From: Alistipes sp.
GTDB lineage: Bacteria; Bacteroidota; Bacteroidia; Bacteroidales; Rikenellaceae
Assembly (NCBI RefSeq): GCF_020026455.1
Contig: NZ_JAHHQJ010000002.1
Span: forward strand, 124,001 to 188,000
Direction: 5' to 3'
Length of the DNA: 64,000 nt
The notes under the pieces were generated by a model. The model worked only from the letters and a program-made list of their open reading frames with translations. It was not told where the DNA came from and searched no databases. Shown here one piece after another: positions 18,775 to 28,882 of the stretch (position 1 is the first letter of the stretch; each line of letters opens with the position of its first letter). The translations under genes and the position numbers were made by a program.

Positions 18775-19899
18775 ATGAAATTTTCCGTATCAAGCTCGGC
18801 CCTGCTTTCGCTTCTGGCAACCACCGGCAAGGTCATCAGCAATAAGAACACGCTGCCCATCCTGGACTACTTCCTCTTCGAACTCAACGGCAATACACTG
18901 CAAGTCACCACGTCGGACCTCGAGACGACGCTCGTCGGACAGATCGAGGTGGACAGCGTCGAGAGCGAAGGTACGATCGCCGCGCCGGCCAAACTGATGC
19001 TCGACTCGCTGAAGGAGTTCCCCGAACTGCCGCTGACCATCGAGGTCAACGACAAGAACTGGGAGATCAAGATCAACTGGAAGAGCGGATCGCTCTCGAT
19101 TCCCGGAGCCAGCGCCGTCAGCTATCCCGCCGTGCCGCAGCTGAACGCCGAGAAAAAGGAACTCCGTCTCGACGTCGACACGCTCGTGAACGGTATCAAC
19201 AAGACGATTTTCGCCACGGCGGACGACGAACTGCGCCCCGTGATGAACGGCATCTATATCAACCTGGCACCCGACGCGCTGACGTTCGTGGGCACCGATG
19301 CACACAAACTCGTGAAGTATGAGGCCGAGGCCGAAAACGTGGAGACGGCATCGTTCATCCTCCCGAAGAAGCCCGCCAACCTGCTCAAGTCGGTGCTGCT
19401 GAAGGAGGACGACGCGATCGAAATGGCCTTCGATTCGAAGAACGCCCTGTTCAAACTCAAGAACCACACGCTCGTCTGCCGGCTCATCGAGGGCAGTTAC
19501 CCGAACTACAACGCCGTGATCCCGGCCAACAACCCCAACAAGGTGCTGGTGGACCGCATCGAGCTGGTCAACGGCATCAAGCGCGTCGCCGTCTGCTCGA
19601 ACCCCACGACGAACCTGATCCGCATGGACATCGCCGACAACCGGATCGTCCTCATGGCGCAGGACATCGACTTCTCGGTATCGGCCAACGAAACCATATC
19701 GTGCAGCTACGACGGGCAGCCCATTTCGATCGGCTTCAAGTCGACGTTCCTCGTCGAGATCCTCTCGAACATGGACACACCGACGGTGGTGGTGGAACTG
19801 GCCGACTCGACCCGTGCCGGCGTCTTCAAGCCCGTCTACGACGACAAGCAGACCAGCGCTACGCTCATGCTGCTGATGCCCATGATGATCAACGCATAA
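18775..19899 (+). CDS. dnaN: DNA polymerase III beta subunit (sliding clamp)
   Basis: 374 residues, normal for beta clamps. The N-terminus MKFSVSSSALLSLLATTGKVI and the segment NTLPILDYFLFEL are characteristic, and three domains of about 120 residues each can be followed; the C-terminal LMLLMPMMI corresponds to the usual peptide ending in hydrophobic residues after the clamp groove. It tethers polymerase to DNA. No dnaA or recF is adjacent; instead a DnaQ-like exonuclease follows 12 bases later with a good GGAGG-type site, so replication genes are paired here. Confidence 0.96.
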   Translation: MKFSVSSSALLSLLATTGKVISNKNTLPILDYFLFELNGNTLQVTTSDLETTLVGQIEVDSVESEGTIAAPAKLMLDSLKEFPELPLTIEVNDKNWEIKINWKSGSLSIPGASAVSYPAVPQLNAEKKELRLDVDTLVNGINKTIFATADDELRPVMNGIYINLAPDALTFVGTDAHKLVKYEAEAENVETASFILPKKPANLLKSVLLKEDDAIEMAFDSKNALFKLKNHTLVCRLIEGSYPNYNAVIPANNPNKVLVDRIELVNGIKRVAVCSNPTTNLIRMDIADNRIVLMAQDIDFSVSANETISCSYDGQPISIGFKSTFLVEILSNMDTPTVVVELADSTRAGVFKPVYDDKQTSATLMLLMPMMINA

Positions 19900-19911
19900 G
19901 GGAGGGGGCAG

Positions 19912-20679
19912 ATGAAACTGAACCTCAAACGACCGATCATCTTCTTCGACCTCGAAACCACCGGAGTGGACACCGCCCGGGACCGTATCGTGGAGATCTC
20001 GATGATCAAGGTCATGCCCGACGGCGAGGAGATCACCAAAACCCGGCGCCTCAATCCCGGGATGCACATCCCCGAGGAGGCGTCGGCCATACACGGCATC
20101 ACGGACGACGACGTGAAGGAGTGCCCGACATTCGCGCAGGTCGCGCGGTCGCTCGAGCAGTTCATCCGCGGCTGCGACTTCGGTGGCTTCAACTCGAACC
20201 GCTTCGACCTGCCGGTGCTGGTCGAGGAGTTCCTGCGCGCCGGTGTGGATGTGGACTTCAAACGCCGCAAGTTCATCGACGTGCAGAACATCTTCCACAA
20301 GAAGGAGCAGCGCACGCTGGTCGCGGCCTACAAGTTCTACTGCGACAAGAACCTCGAGGACGCCCACTCGGCCGAGGCCGACACGAGAGCCACCTACGAG
20401 GTGCTGAAGGCCCAGCTCGACCGTTACGACGACCTGGAGAACGACATCGACAAGCTGGCCGAATACTCGTGCCGCGCCGAATCGGCCGACTACGCCGGGC
20501 GCATCCTCTACAACGAGAAGGGCGAGGAGGTCTTCGGATTCGGCAAGTACAAGGGCCGTCCGGTAACCGAGGTGTTCCGCATCGAGCCCAGCTACTATGC
20601 CTGGATGATGAACGGCGATTTCCCGCTCTACACCAAAAAGGTCATCACGGAAATCCGGATGCGCGAAAAAATGAAATGA
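19912..20679 (+). CDS. DnaQ-like 3'-5' exonuclease
   Basis: 255 residues. Exo I FFDLETTGVDT (Asp and Glu metal ligands), Exo II with CDFGGFNSNRFDLPVL, and Exo III HSAEADTRATYEVL are all present, so it belongs to the DEDD family with the His variant in motif III. The extra C-terminal part, with FGFGKYKGRPVTEVFR and YYAWMMNGDF, is a segment seen in Bacteroidetes exonucleases of this type. Likely proofreading or repair nuclease; it may be the epsilon-like partner of DNA polymerase III since it follows dnaN, but a direct role is inference. A GGGAGGGGG stretch before the ATG is one of the few clear ribosome sites in the window. Confidence 0.9.
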   Translation: MKLNLKRPIIFFDLETTGVDTARDRIVEISMIKVMPDGEEITKTRRLNPGMHIPEEASAIHGITDDDVKECPTFAQVARSLEQFIRGCDFGGFNSNRFDLPVLVEEFLRAGVDVDFKRRKFIDVQNIFHKKEQRTLVAAYKFYCDKNLEDAHSAEADTRATYEVLKAQLDRYDDLENDIDKLAEYSCRAESADYAGRILYNEKGEEVFGFGKYKGRPVTEVFRIEPSYYAWMMNGDFPLYTKKVITEIRMREKMK

Positions 20680-20681
20680 CA

Positions 20682-22502
20682 ATGAAACGACTCTGTGCCG
20701 CAGCTCTGACGATCATGTGGGCTTTCTGCGCCGTTGCGGCGGGGAAGTCCACGACGATCGTCTATATCAACGGTGCCAAATACTACATCCACACGGTGCA
20801 GGCGGGCGAGACGATCTACGGCCTTTCGAAAACCTACGAGGTGAGCGAAAAGGTGATTCTCGAAAACAATCCTGCGGTCGCCCGCGGCCTGAAAACCGCC
20901 GAGAACATCAAGATTCCCTTCGTGGCCGACATTCCCGAATCCAAGTCGGACAAGAAGCTGCGCAAGACCTTCGACTTCCACTTCGTGTCGAAGGGCGAGA
21001 CGCTCTACGCCATCTCGCGGCAGTATGAGATCCCGGTAAAAACCCTTCTGGAGGACAACCCGAATCTCGACCCGCTGCACATGCGCCTCGGTGAACGCAT
21101 CCTGATCCGCAAGAAAAAGATCGGGTCGGAGGATGAGGCCGGCACGAAGAAGCAGTGGGAGGAGTACCGGCAATCGCTGAACAGCGTGGCCGAGGAAGGC
21201 ACGGCCTACCACATCGTCCATCCGGGCGAGACGTTCTATTCGCTCTCGCGCCGCTTTGGGATCACCGAGGCGGAGTTCAGCGCGCTTAACGGCGGGCTGA
21301 AACCCGCCGATCTCAAGGCCGGGGCCATGGTCAAGATCCCCGCACCCGAGACCGGACAGGTTCCGGAGGCCGCCGACAGTCTCCGACAGGCGGACAGCAC
21401 GGCGAAGGCCGGGCATCCGGTCGTGCAGATCGACTTCCGGGCACTCCGGGCCGGCGATCCGCTCAATGTGGCGCTGCTGCTGCCCCTCGCCACGGACGGC
21501 GAGGCCAACGGCAACTATCTGGAGTTTTACCAGGGTTTCCTGCTGGGACTCGACAGCGTGAAAATCAAATACGGGCGTTCGGTGAACGTGGACCTCTACA
21601 ACACGGCCCGCGACACGGCGCGCATCCGCCAAATCGTCGAAAGCGATGACTTCCGGAATGCCGACCTGATTGTCGGCCCCGTCTACGAGGAGGGGCTGTA
21701 TCCGGTGATCCGCTTTGCCGAGGAGAAAAAGATCCCCGTGGTGTCACCCCTGGCCCACATCGAGGGGATGAACAGCGACGCATTGTTCCAGCTTGCACCC
21801 GATCCGTCGCTCAAGTACGAGAAGGCGGGCGATCTGGTGAACGGCGACAAGCGTGTGACGCTGATCTACTCCGCGTCGACCGACAAGGAGTTCGAGCGCG
21901 AGATGCTCACGCTGCTGGGCGATTCGGAGTACCGCCGCCATACCTATAAATATGAGCACCCCTCGGCCCGCTCGGCCAACAGCCCGAGCGACCTCACGCC
22001 GCTGTTGGAGAATACGGACGACAACGTCTTCATCATTCTCTCCGACAACGAGGTGGACATCGACCGCATCCTCGCGGCTCTGGCCTCGGCCGACACGAGC
22101 CTCACGAGCCGCGGCCGCACGGCGCCCCGCTTCGTGGTGCTGGGCAACAGCCGCTGGAACCGCTACAACACCGTCGACCGCGCGATGTTCTTCAAGAACC
22201 GCGTGATCTTCTTCTCGACCTACCACGCCAAACGCGATTCGGAGAGCGTGCGGATGTTCGACAGCGCCTATATCCGTTCGTTCGGCGCGCTGCCGACCCT
22301 CTTTTCCTACCGGGGCTACGACACGGCCATGATCTTCACCCCGGCCATGTACGACGATATCGAATACGACCTCGAAGACCGCCGCTACACACCGCTGCAG
22401 ACGAGCTATCGCTTCGGACAGAGCGAAGGCCGCGAGAACCACGTCAACCGCAACTGGACACGGGTCAACTACAACAGCGACTTCACCATAACCATCGAAT
22501 AA
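20682..22502 (+). CDS. LysM-repeat protein fused to a periplasmic-binding-protein fold
   Basis: About 606 residues. Signal peptide MKRLCAAALTIMWAFCAVAAG, then three LysM modules (about 35-85, 105-145 and 175-222) marked by YYIHTVQAGETIYGLS, FHFVSKGETLYAISR and YHIVHPGETFYSLSR. From about residue 265 the protein switches to a type-1 periplasmic-binding fold (NVALLLPLATDGEANGNYLEFYQG, ADLIVGPVYEEG, IPVVSPLAHIEGMN), as in LpoA or amino-acid receptors. LysM binds peptidoglycan, so it is probably an envelope-anchored sensor or a regulator of wall synthesis, as LpoA is. An alternative ATG at 20676 overlaps the stop of the exonuclease gene; the start at 20682 gives the better signal peptide. Confidence 0.85.
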   Translation: MKRLCAAALTIMWAFCAVAAGKSTTIVYINGAKYYIHTVQAGETIYGLSKTYEVSEKVILENNPAVARGLKTAENIKIPFVADIPESKSDKKLRKTFDFHFVSKGETLYAISRQYEIPVKTLLEDNPNLDPLHMRLGERILIRKKKIGSEDEAGTKKQWEEYRQSLNSVAEEGTAYHIVHPGETFYSLSRRFGITEAEFSALNGGLKPADLKAGAMVKIPAPETGQVPEAADSLRQADSTAKAGHPVVQIDFRALRAGDPLNVALLLPLATDGEANGNYLEFYQGFLLGLDSVKIKYGRSVNVDLYNTARDTARIRQIVESDDFRNADLIVGPVYEEGLYPVIRFAEEKKIPVVSPLAHIEGMNSDALFQLAPDPSLKYEKAGDLVNGDKRVTLIYSASTDKEFEREMLTLLGDSEYRRHTYKYEHPSARSANSPSDLTPLLENTDDNVFIILSDNEVDIDRILAALASADTSLTSRGRTAPRFVVLGNSRWNRYNTVDRAMFFKNRVIFFSTYHAKRDSESVRMFDSAYIRSFGALPTLFSYRGYDTAMIFTPAMYDDIEYDLEDRRYTPLQTSYRFGQSEGRENHVNRNWTRVNYNSDFTITIE

Positions 22503-22509
22503 GAGCCTC

Positions 22510-23157
22510 ATGGCAACTTTAACGAATACGATTCCCGAGAAAACCATCGAGCGACTGAGCGAATACCGCCGCACGCTGCTCGCCAGCCACCGGCAGGGCA
22601 TCACGCATATTTTTTCGCACGTGCTGGCCGGCATCCACGGAATCACGGCCGTACAGGTGCGCCGCGACCTGATGCTGATCGGCTTTTCGAGCGACACGAA
22701 GAAGGGCTACGACGTGCAGGTGCTGATCGAGTACATCAGCGGCATCCTCGACAGCCCCTCGCCCATGAACATCGCCGTGCTGGGCATGGGCCACCTGGGC
22801 CAGGCCATCACCAAGTATTTCAACGGCAAGGGGCTCAAGCTGAAGATCACCGCCGCATTCGACATCGACGCCGAAAAGGTCGGCAAGACCATCGACGGCA
22901 TCCCGTGCTACCACATGGACTCGTTCGAGGAGGTGGTCGAAGACAAGGACATCTCGATCGTCATCGTCTCCTCGCCGACGAACGTGGCCCCGAGTCTCGT
23001 GCTGCCGATCATCAATGCCGGCATACGGGGAGTGCTGAATTTCACCTCCACGCCGCTGAACTTCCCGCAGGGTATCATCGTCGAGAATTACGACATCACC
23101 ACGCTGCTAGAAAAAGTCGCCTACTTCGTCAAGGAGGGCGACGCAAACAATTCGTAA
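22510..23157 (+). CDS. rex: redox-sensing transcriptional repressor Rex
   Basis: 215 residues. An N-terminal winged helix (about 8-80; PEKTIERLSEYRRTLLASHRQGITHIFSHVLA, shown here by its role rather than in full) is followed by a Rossmann domain with AVLGMGHLGQAI for NADH/NAD+ binding, and a C-terminal helix for domain swapping. Rex represses fermentation and respiration genes when NADH is low. It lies 7 bases after the LysM/binding-protein gene and 22 bases before the RibF-like gene, in the dnaN run. An autoregulatory site is not obvious in front of it, in keeping with transcription from upstream. Confidence 0.94.
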   Translation: MATLTNTIPEKTIERLSEYRRTLLASHRQGITHIFSHVLAGIHGITAVQVRRDLMLIGFSSDTKKGYDVQVLIEYISGILDSPSPMNIAVLGMGHLGQAITKYFNGKGLKLKITAAFDIDAEKVGKTIDGIPCYHMDSFEEVVEDKDISIVIVSSPTNVAPSLVLPIINAGIRGVLNFTSTPLNFPQGIIVENYDITTLLEKVAYFVKEGDANNS

Positions 23158-23179
23158 CCGAATGCCGGGAGAGGGAGAG

Positions 23180-23791
23180 ATGAGGGTTTTTCACGGGTTC
23201 GATACACTTCCGCACTTCGTCCGCCCGGCGGTCACCGTCGGCTCCTACGACGGCGTGCACCTGGGCCACCGGGCCCTGATCGGGAGGCTGATCGCCGAGG
23301 CCCACGCCAACGACGGCGAAAGCATTGTGCTGACCTTCGAGCCGCACCCGCGCATCACGCTGGGGAGGGCCGAAGGGCTGCGGCTGCTGACGACGCTCGA
23401 CGAAAAAACAGCCCTGCTCGAAGAGCTGGGGGTGGATAACGTGATCGTCATACCCTTCGACAGGGCGTTCAGCGCCTTGTCTGGGGAGGAGTTCGTGGAC
23501 GAGTACCTGATCGGGAAGGTCGGGGCCGAGACGCTCGTTGCGGGCTACAACCACCGCTTCGGCCACAACCGGATCGACTGCGATACACTCGCGACATCGC
23601 GCCGGCTTCGCATCGTGAAGGTGGGTCCGTGCAGAGTCGACGGCAAGCACGTCAGTTCGACCGTGATCCGCCAGTTGCTGGAAGAAGGGAAAACGGCCGA
23701 AGCCGAGCGCCTATTGGACCGCCGGTTGCCCGAAAGGCTGATTCCGGGCGCGGGAGAGAACTCCGGGATCCTCCTTCCGGATTCTCCTTAG
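23180..23791 (+). CDS. FAD synthetase domain protein (RibF N-terminal domain only)
   Basis: 203 residues. The start at 23180 is preferred over 23162 because it follows a GGGAGAGGGAGAG purine tract. The nucleotidyltransferase motif GSYDGVHLGH (21-30) and VSSTVIRQLLEEG near residue 160 fit the FMN adenylyltransferase half of RibF, which makes FAD from FMN and ATP. Normal bifunctional RibF is about 310 residues; here the protein ends just where the riboflavin-kinase barrel should begin (LLDRRLPERLIPG then a stop), and no kinase-like sequence is seen in any frame of the next 200 bases. Either a natural one-domain enzyme or a truncated paralog; a full RibF may exist elsewhere in the genome. Confidence 0.8.
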   Translation: MRVFHGFDTLPHFVRPAVTVGSYDGVHLGHRALIGRLIAEAHANDGESIVLTFEPHPRITLGRAEGLRLLTTLDEKTALLEELGVDNVIVIPFDRAFSALSGEEFVDEYLIGKVGAETLVAGYNHRFGHNRIDCDTLATSRRLRIVKVGPCRVDGKHVSSTVIRQLLEEGKTAEAERLLDRRLPERLIPGAGENSGILLPDSP

Positions 23792-23821
23792 GCCGGATAA
23801 AGGTGAGGGGCCGAAAAGAGT

Positions 23822-23960
23822 CGACCCAACGCCCGCAGCCATGAGGACGAGCTAATAGAGGAGGACCGGGAAGAGAGTACCGGAGACCACCCCGACGCCC
23901 GCAGACCGGGAGTAGGCCGGAAAGCGACCGCTGAAGCCCGCCCGATGCCAGCAACCCCGA
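23822..23960. repeat. imperfect GC-rich repeats after the RibF-like gene
   Basis: ACGCCCGCAG occurs at about 23830 and again near 23895, each preceded by a CC-rich run, and a weaker third copy (AGCCCGCCCGATGCCAGCAACCCC) follows. No coding frame is credible in the 212-base gap up to the thioesterase gene. Confidence 0.45.
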
Positions 23961-24003
23961 AAGAGGCGAACCAGAAATTGAAAAGGAATAAACCCGAAAG
24001 AAT

Positions 24004-24414
24004 ATGTTAAGCCACGATTGTCAGATCAGGGTGTGGTACAAGCACACCGACCAGATGGCCATTTGCCACCATTCGAATTACATTTGCTACTACGAAGCCG
24101 CCCGCAGCGAGTTTATGCGCTCGCTAGGCATGTCGTTCGCCGAAGTCGAACGCCGGGGCATCATGATGCCGATTCTCGAAGTGCAGTCGAAATACCGCAA
24201 GCCGGCCTATTTCGACGAACTGCTCACCGTGCGCATCATCCTCCGGGAGATCCCCGCGACGCGCATCAATTTCTTCTACGAAATCTACAACGAACGGGGC
24301 GACCTGCTCAATACGGGCATGACCCAGCTGGGCTTCATCCACAGCGATTCGCGCCGTCCGTGCCGCTGTCCGGAATGGTTCCTGGAGCTGATCCGCAACC
24401 GCTGGACTGAATAA
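24004..24414 (+). CDS. acyl-CoA thioesterase, 4-hydroxybenzoyl-CoA thioesterase (YbgC/FadM) family
   Basis: 136-residue hotdog-fold protein. The signature region is RVWYKHTDQMAICHHSNYICYYEAARSEFM, given here only by its key points: Asp16 in the HTDQM turn, HHSNY, and the helix EAARSEFMR. RITTINFFYEIY-like strands follow (RINFFYEIYNERGDLL). Such proteins hydrolyse short or medium acyl-CoAs; the physiological substrate is unknown. Monocistronic: a terminator lies 27 bases after the stop, and the ABC-F gene beyond has its own promoter. Confidence 0.87.
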   Translation: MLSHDCQIRVWYKHTDQMAICHHSNYICYYEAARSEFMRSLGMSFAEVERRGIMMPILEVQSKYRKPAYFDELLTVRIILREIPATRINFFYEIYNERGDLLNTGMTQLGFIHSDSRRPCRCPEWFLELIRNRWTE

Positions 24415-24441
24415 GAGGCCCCCGTGCCGGAACCCATACAT

Positions 24442-24469
24442 GCCGCTTTGCCCTGCGAAGCGGCTTTTT
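24442..24469 (+). terminator. terminator of the thioesterase gene
   Basis: GCCGCTT (24442-24448) pairs with AAGCGGC (24458-24464), followed by TTTTTC. Confidence 0.8.
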
Positions 24470-24556
24470 CTGTGCCGCAAGGAGTGCTCCTCCGCCCGAA
24501 AAACTCCCCGCAGCGTGGTCCCGAAGGCACTCCGCCCCGACTGAAGCAACCCGGCA

Positions 24557-24588
24557 TTTGCTTCTGCGCCCGACTTTTCGTACCTTTG
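24557..24588 (+). promoter_or_regulatory. promoter of the ABC-F gene
   Basis: TTTG (24557-24560), 20 bases, TACCTTTG (24581-24588): full consensus. The ATG at 24610 is 22 bases past the box, which also decides the start of the ABC-F gene against a longer upstream frame. Confidence 0.8.
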
Positions 24589-24609
24589 CGGCTCAATTTG
24601 CGACAACTT

Positions 24610-26250
<1,641 letters not shown>

Positions 26251-26269
26251 AGTTCCCCGCCTTCAACGC

Positions 26270-26303
26270 AACGACCGCCCCGTGACAGGAGCGGTCGTTT
26301 TTG
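26270..26303 (+). terminator. terminator of the ABC-F gene
   Basis: AACGACCGC (26270-26278) pairs with GCGGTCGTT (26291-26299), followed by TTTG. Confidence 0.8.
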
Positions 26304-26319
26304 CAATCCGTTCATCTCT

Positions 26320-26480
26320 CCGGCTGTTTTTCACCTTGCCGCGGTTGCTCCGATCGTTGTGCAGACAGCTGTTCCGGCTGTTGCGCCAGTTCCGGTGCCG
26401 ACAGTTGCCCAAGCCGTTGCGCCAATCCCGGTGCCGGTCATTGTGCCGACAGTTGCGCAATCCCGAGAGCAGGCCGTTCG
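26320..26480. repeat. short GTTGCGCCA/CCGGTGCCG repeats between two terminators
   Basis: Between the ABC-F and htpG terminators the sequence repeats blocks like GTTGCGCCARTYCCGGTGCCGACAGTTG with variations (about 26375-26455). It translates on the plus strand to a Val-Pro-Ala run and on the minus strand to Asn-Cys-Arg-Trp repeats, but neither frame has a plausible start, length or partner, so it is taken as non-coding. No other feature seen in the 332-base space apart from the two terminators. Confidence 0.5.
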
Positions 26481-26525
26481 CTATACATACGCCGCAAGCC
26501 CCCGAACACGCATGCAAAAAACAAA

Positions 26526-26554
26526 ACAAGACCGCAACTTTACTGCGGTCTTGT
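26526..26554 (-). terminator. terminator of htpG
   Basis: Perfect 11-bp arms (26526-26536 and 26544-26554). On the minus strand the stem is followed by TTTGTTTTTTGC. It begins 29 bases beyond the htpG stop. Confidence 0.8.
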
Positions 26555-26582
26555 TCTTTCGGCAGGTCTTGCTGCGAAGACG

Positions 26583-28643
26583 CTATTTTCCGATCAGCGA
26601 AATCGAACGCTGGATGAAATCCGTCAGGTTCTTGCCCTTGAGCATGCCGTTGGTCAGCAGCGCCAGGTCGATGATCTGTTTGACGAGGCGGTTCTCGCCG
26701 CCGATCTCGCGCAGGCGCTGGTTGCGCTCGTCGCGCAGGGTGACGATCTTCTTCGACAGCTCCTCGCGCATGGATTTCTCCTCGGACGAAAGCTCCTCCT
26801 CCTTCTTGTCCTTCACAACCTCGTCGAAACGCTTCTCCTCGGCCACCGCAGCGTCGATCTTCTTGGTGATCGACTTGAGTTTGTCGCCGTAGGTCTTCTC
26901 CACATCGGCGAGGATGTCGATGACGATGGGGTGGTTGGCGTTGACCGCGATGGTGAAGTTGTCGGGCATCTGTCCGTAGAACTGGCTCATACCCCCGCCA
27001 CCCGTCTGGGCCATCTCCTTCATACGGCGCATGAACTCGTTCTGCGTGATCACCACCGGAGCCTCGTCGGCCGACATGGCCTCGAACGAGATGTTGTAGT
27101 GGATCTTCTCGTCCTTGGGCATCTGGCTCTCGAAAACGGGCGTCAGCACCTCCTGCTGGCCCTCGGTAAGCGACATCTTGACACTCTCCGCCTTCTGGAT
27201 CAGTTTGTCGACCACATCGCTGTCGACACGCACGAAGCGCGACTCCTTGTTCTTCGACTCATACCAGTTGATGTAGTGGCTGTCCAGCTGACCGTCCATC
27301 ACCAGCACGTCGTAGCCCTTGCCCTTGGCCGCTTCGAGGAACGTGTGCTTCTCCACGGGATCGTCCACATAGAGGAACACCTCCGTCTTGTTCTTGTCGG
27401 TCTGGTTTTCCTTCACAGCCTCCGCATACTCCTTGGGGGTGAAATACTTGCCTTCGACGTTCTTCCAGAGCATGATCCCGGCGGCCTTCTCGGCGAACTT
27501 CTCGTCGGTGAGGATGCCGTACTGGATGAAGATCTTCAGGTCGTCCCACTTCGCCTCGTAGTCCGCACGCATGGTCGTGAACAGCTCCTGCAGCCGGTCC
27601 GCGACCTTGCGGGTGATGTAACTCGAGATCTTCTTCACATTGGCGTCGCTCTGCAGGTAGCTGCGCGATACGTTGAGCGGGATGTCCGGCGAGTCGATCA
27701 CGCCGTGCAGCAGCGTCAGGTACTCCGGCACGATACCCTCGACCTGATCCGTCACATAGACCTGGTTCGAATAGAGCTGAATCTTGTTCTTCTGGATCTC
27801 GAAGTTGTTGCGGATCTTCGGGAAGTAGAGGATGCCCGTCAGGTGGAACGGATAGTCGATGTTCAGGTGGATCGAGAACAGCGGCTCGTCGCTCATCGGG
27901 TAGAGCTCGCGGTAGAACTCTTTGTACTGCTCCTCGGTGATGTCGGCGGGCTTGCGGGTCCACAGCGGCTCGACGTTGTTGATGATGTTGTCCTTGTCGG
28001 TGTCGACATATTTGCCGTCCTTCCACTCCTTGACCTTGCCGAAGGCGATGGGCACGGGCAGGAAGCGGCAGTACTTCTTCAGCAGGGCCTCGACCTGCGC
28101 CTCCTCGGCGTATTCGAGCGCATCCTCCGAGAGGTGCAGCACGATGGTCGTGCCGCGGTCACGGGCTTCGTCGGTCTCCTCCATCTCGAACTCGGGCGAC
28201 CCGGTGCAGCTCCAGTGCACGCTCTTCGCCCCCTCGCGGAAGGAGCGAGTAAAGATCTCGACCTTGTCGGCCACCATGAACGAGGAGTAGAATCCCAGTC
28301 CGAAGTGCCCGATAATAGCCTGATTCTTATATTTCTCCATGAACTCCTCGGCACCCGAGAAAGCGATCTGGTTGATGTACTTGTCGACCTCGTCGGCCGT
28401 CATACCCACACCGCGGTCGGTCACCGTGAGCGTTTTCTGCTCCTTGTCGACAGCCACGCGGATCGTCACATCGCCCAATTCGCCCTTGACCTCGCCGATC
28501 GACGAGAGGGTTTTCAGCTTTTGGGTGGCATCCACGGCGTTCGAGATCAGCTCGCGCAGGAAAATTTCATGGTCCGAGTAGAGGAACTTCTTGATGACGG
28601 GGAAAATATTCTCCGTTGTAACTCCGATTTTTCCGTTTTTCAT
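26583..28643 (-). CDS. htpG: Hsp90-type molecular chaperone HtpG
   Basis: 686 residues from ATG 28643 (MKNGKIGVTTENIFPVIKKF); the upstream in-frame ATG at 28685 is not supported. N-terminal GHKL ATPase: ELISNAVDA (N-box), DRGVGMTADEV (G1), IGHFGLGFYSSFMVA (G2) and DRGTTIVLHL. The middle domain carries the ATP-contacting Arg in NVSRSYLQ, and the C-terminal dimerisation domain ends GKNLTDFIQRSISLIGK. Cytosolic chaperone induced by heat in most bacteria. It has its own terminator, and a sigma-54-like element and a palindrome upstream rather than a plain TANNTTTG box. Confidence 0.97.
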   Translation of the reverse strand: MKNGKIGVTTENIFPVIKKFLYSDHEIFLRELISNAVDATQKLKTLSSIGEVKGELGDVTIRVAVDKEQKTLTVTDRGVGMTADEVDKYINQIAFSGAEEFMEKYKNQAIIGHFGLGFYSSFMVADKVEIFTRSFREGAKSVHWSCTGSPEFEMEETDEARDRGTTIVLHLSEDALEYAEEAQVEALLKKYCRFLPVPIAFGKVKEWKDGKYVDTDKDNIINNVEPLWTRKPADITEEQYKEFYRELYPMSDEPLFSIHLNIDYPFHLTGILYFPKIRNNFEIQKNKIQLYSNQVYVTDQVEGIVPEYLTLLHGVIDSPDIPLNVSRSYLQSDANVKKISSYITRKVADRLQELFTTMRADYEAKWDDLKIFIQYGILTDEKFAEKAAGIMLWKNVEGKYFTPKEYAEAVKENQTDKNKTEVFLYVDDPVEKHTFLEAAKGKGYDVLVMDGQLDSHYINWYESKNKESRFVRVDSDVVDKLIQKAESVKMSLTEGQQEVLTPVFESQMPKDEKIHYNISFEAMSADEAPVVITQNEFMRRMKEMAQTGGGGMSQFYGQMPDNFTIAVNANHPIVIDILADVEKTYGDKLKSITKKIDAAVAEEKRFDEVVKDKKEEELSSEEKSMREELSKKIVTLRDERNQRLREIGGENRLVKQIIDLALLTNGMLKGKNLTDFIQRSISLIGK

Positions 28644-28687
28644 AGTACTATCGTTGTTGTTGTATTTTGATTTCCTGCCCTTCATCC

Positions 28688-28729
28688 AACAAACGATGTG
28701 CCACTACCTTTTTTCTGCCATTCTGTCAG
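28688..28729 (-). promoter_or_regulatory. candidate sigma-54-like promoter and upstream palindrome of htpG
   Basis: On the minus strand CTGACAGAATGGCAG (28729-28715), a near-palindrome with half-sites CTGACA and TGGCAG, is followed 11 bases later by TGGCAC-N5-TTGTT (28703-28688). The latter fits the sigma-54 -24/-12 form TGGCAC-N5-TTGCW except that the -12 GC is GT. It would place the transcript start about 35 bases before the ATG. Confidence 0.4.
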
Positions 28730-28756
28730 CCGAACCTGCCAAAACGGGGTATCCGG

Positions 28757-28787
28757 TTGTATCATGACGCGATTTTTCGTATCTTTG
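28757..28787 (+). promoter_or_regulatory. promoter of the nitroreductase gene
   Basis: TTG (28757-28759), 20 bases, TATCTTTG (28780-28787). Leader of about 90 bases to the ATG at 28883. Confidence 0.7.
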
Positions 28788-28882
28788 AGCGCATAACGGC
28801 TTTCACCGGGCGAGCGATTTTGCGAATGCACATCCGCATCGCCCGGCCGGTCCGTAGCTTTATCCAATTAAAACCTTTGCAC

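Noticed and set aside
18790..20682. 630-codon minus-strand frame over dnaN and the exonuclease
   Set aside because: Both genes on the other strand are certain; this frame has no start signal or family.
26359..26892. Val-Pro-Ala-rich frame starting MQTAVPAVAPVPV
   Set aside because: Arises from spacer repeats and runs on through the htpG terminator into htpG antisense; no ribosome site or family.
26301..28670. Long plus-strand frame opposite htpG
   Set aside because: Antisense shadow of htpG; no domain recognised, Leu/Val/His/Asp-rich composition typical of mirrored GC-rich coding sequence.
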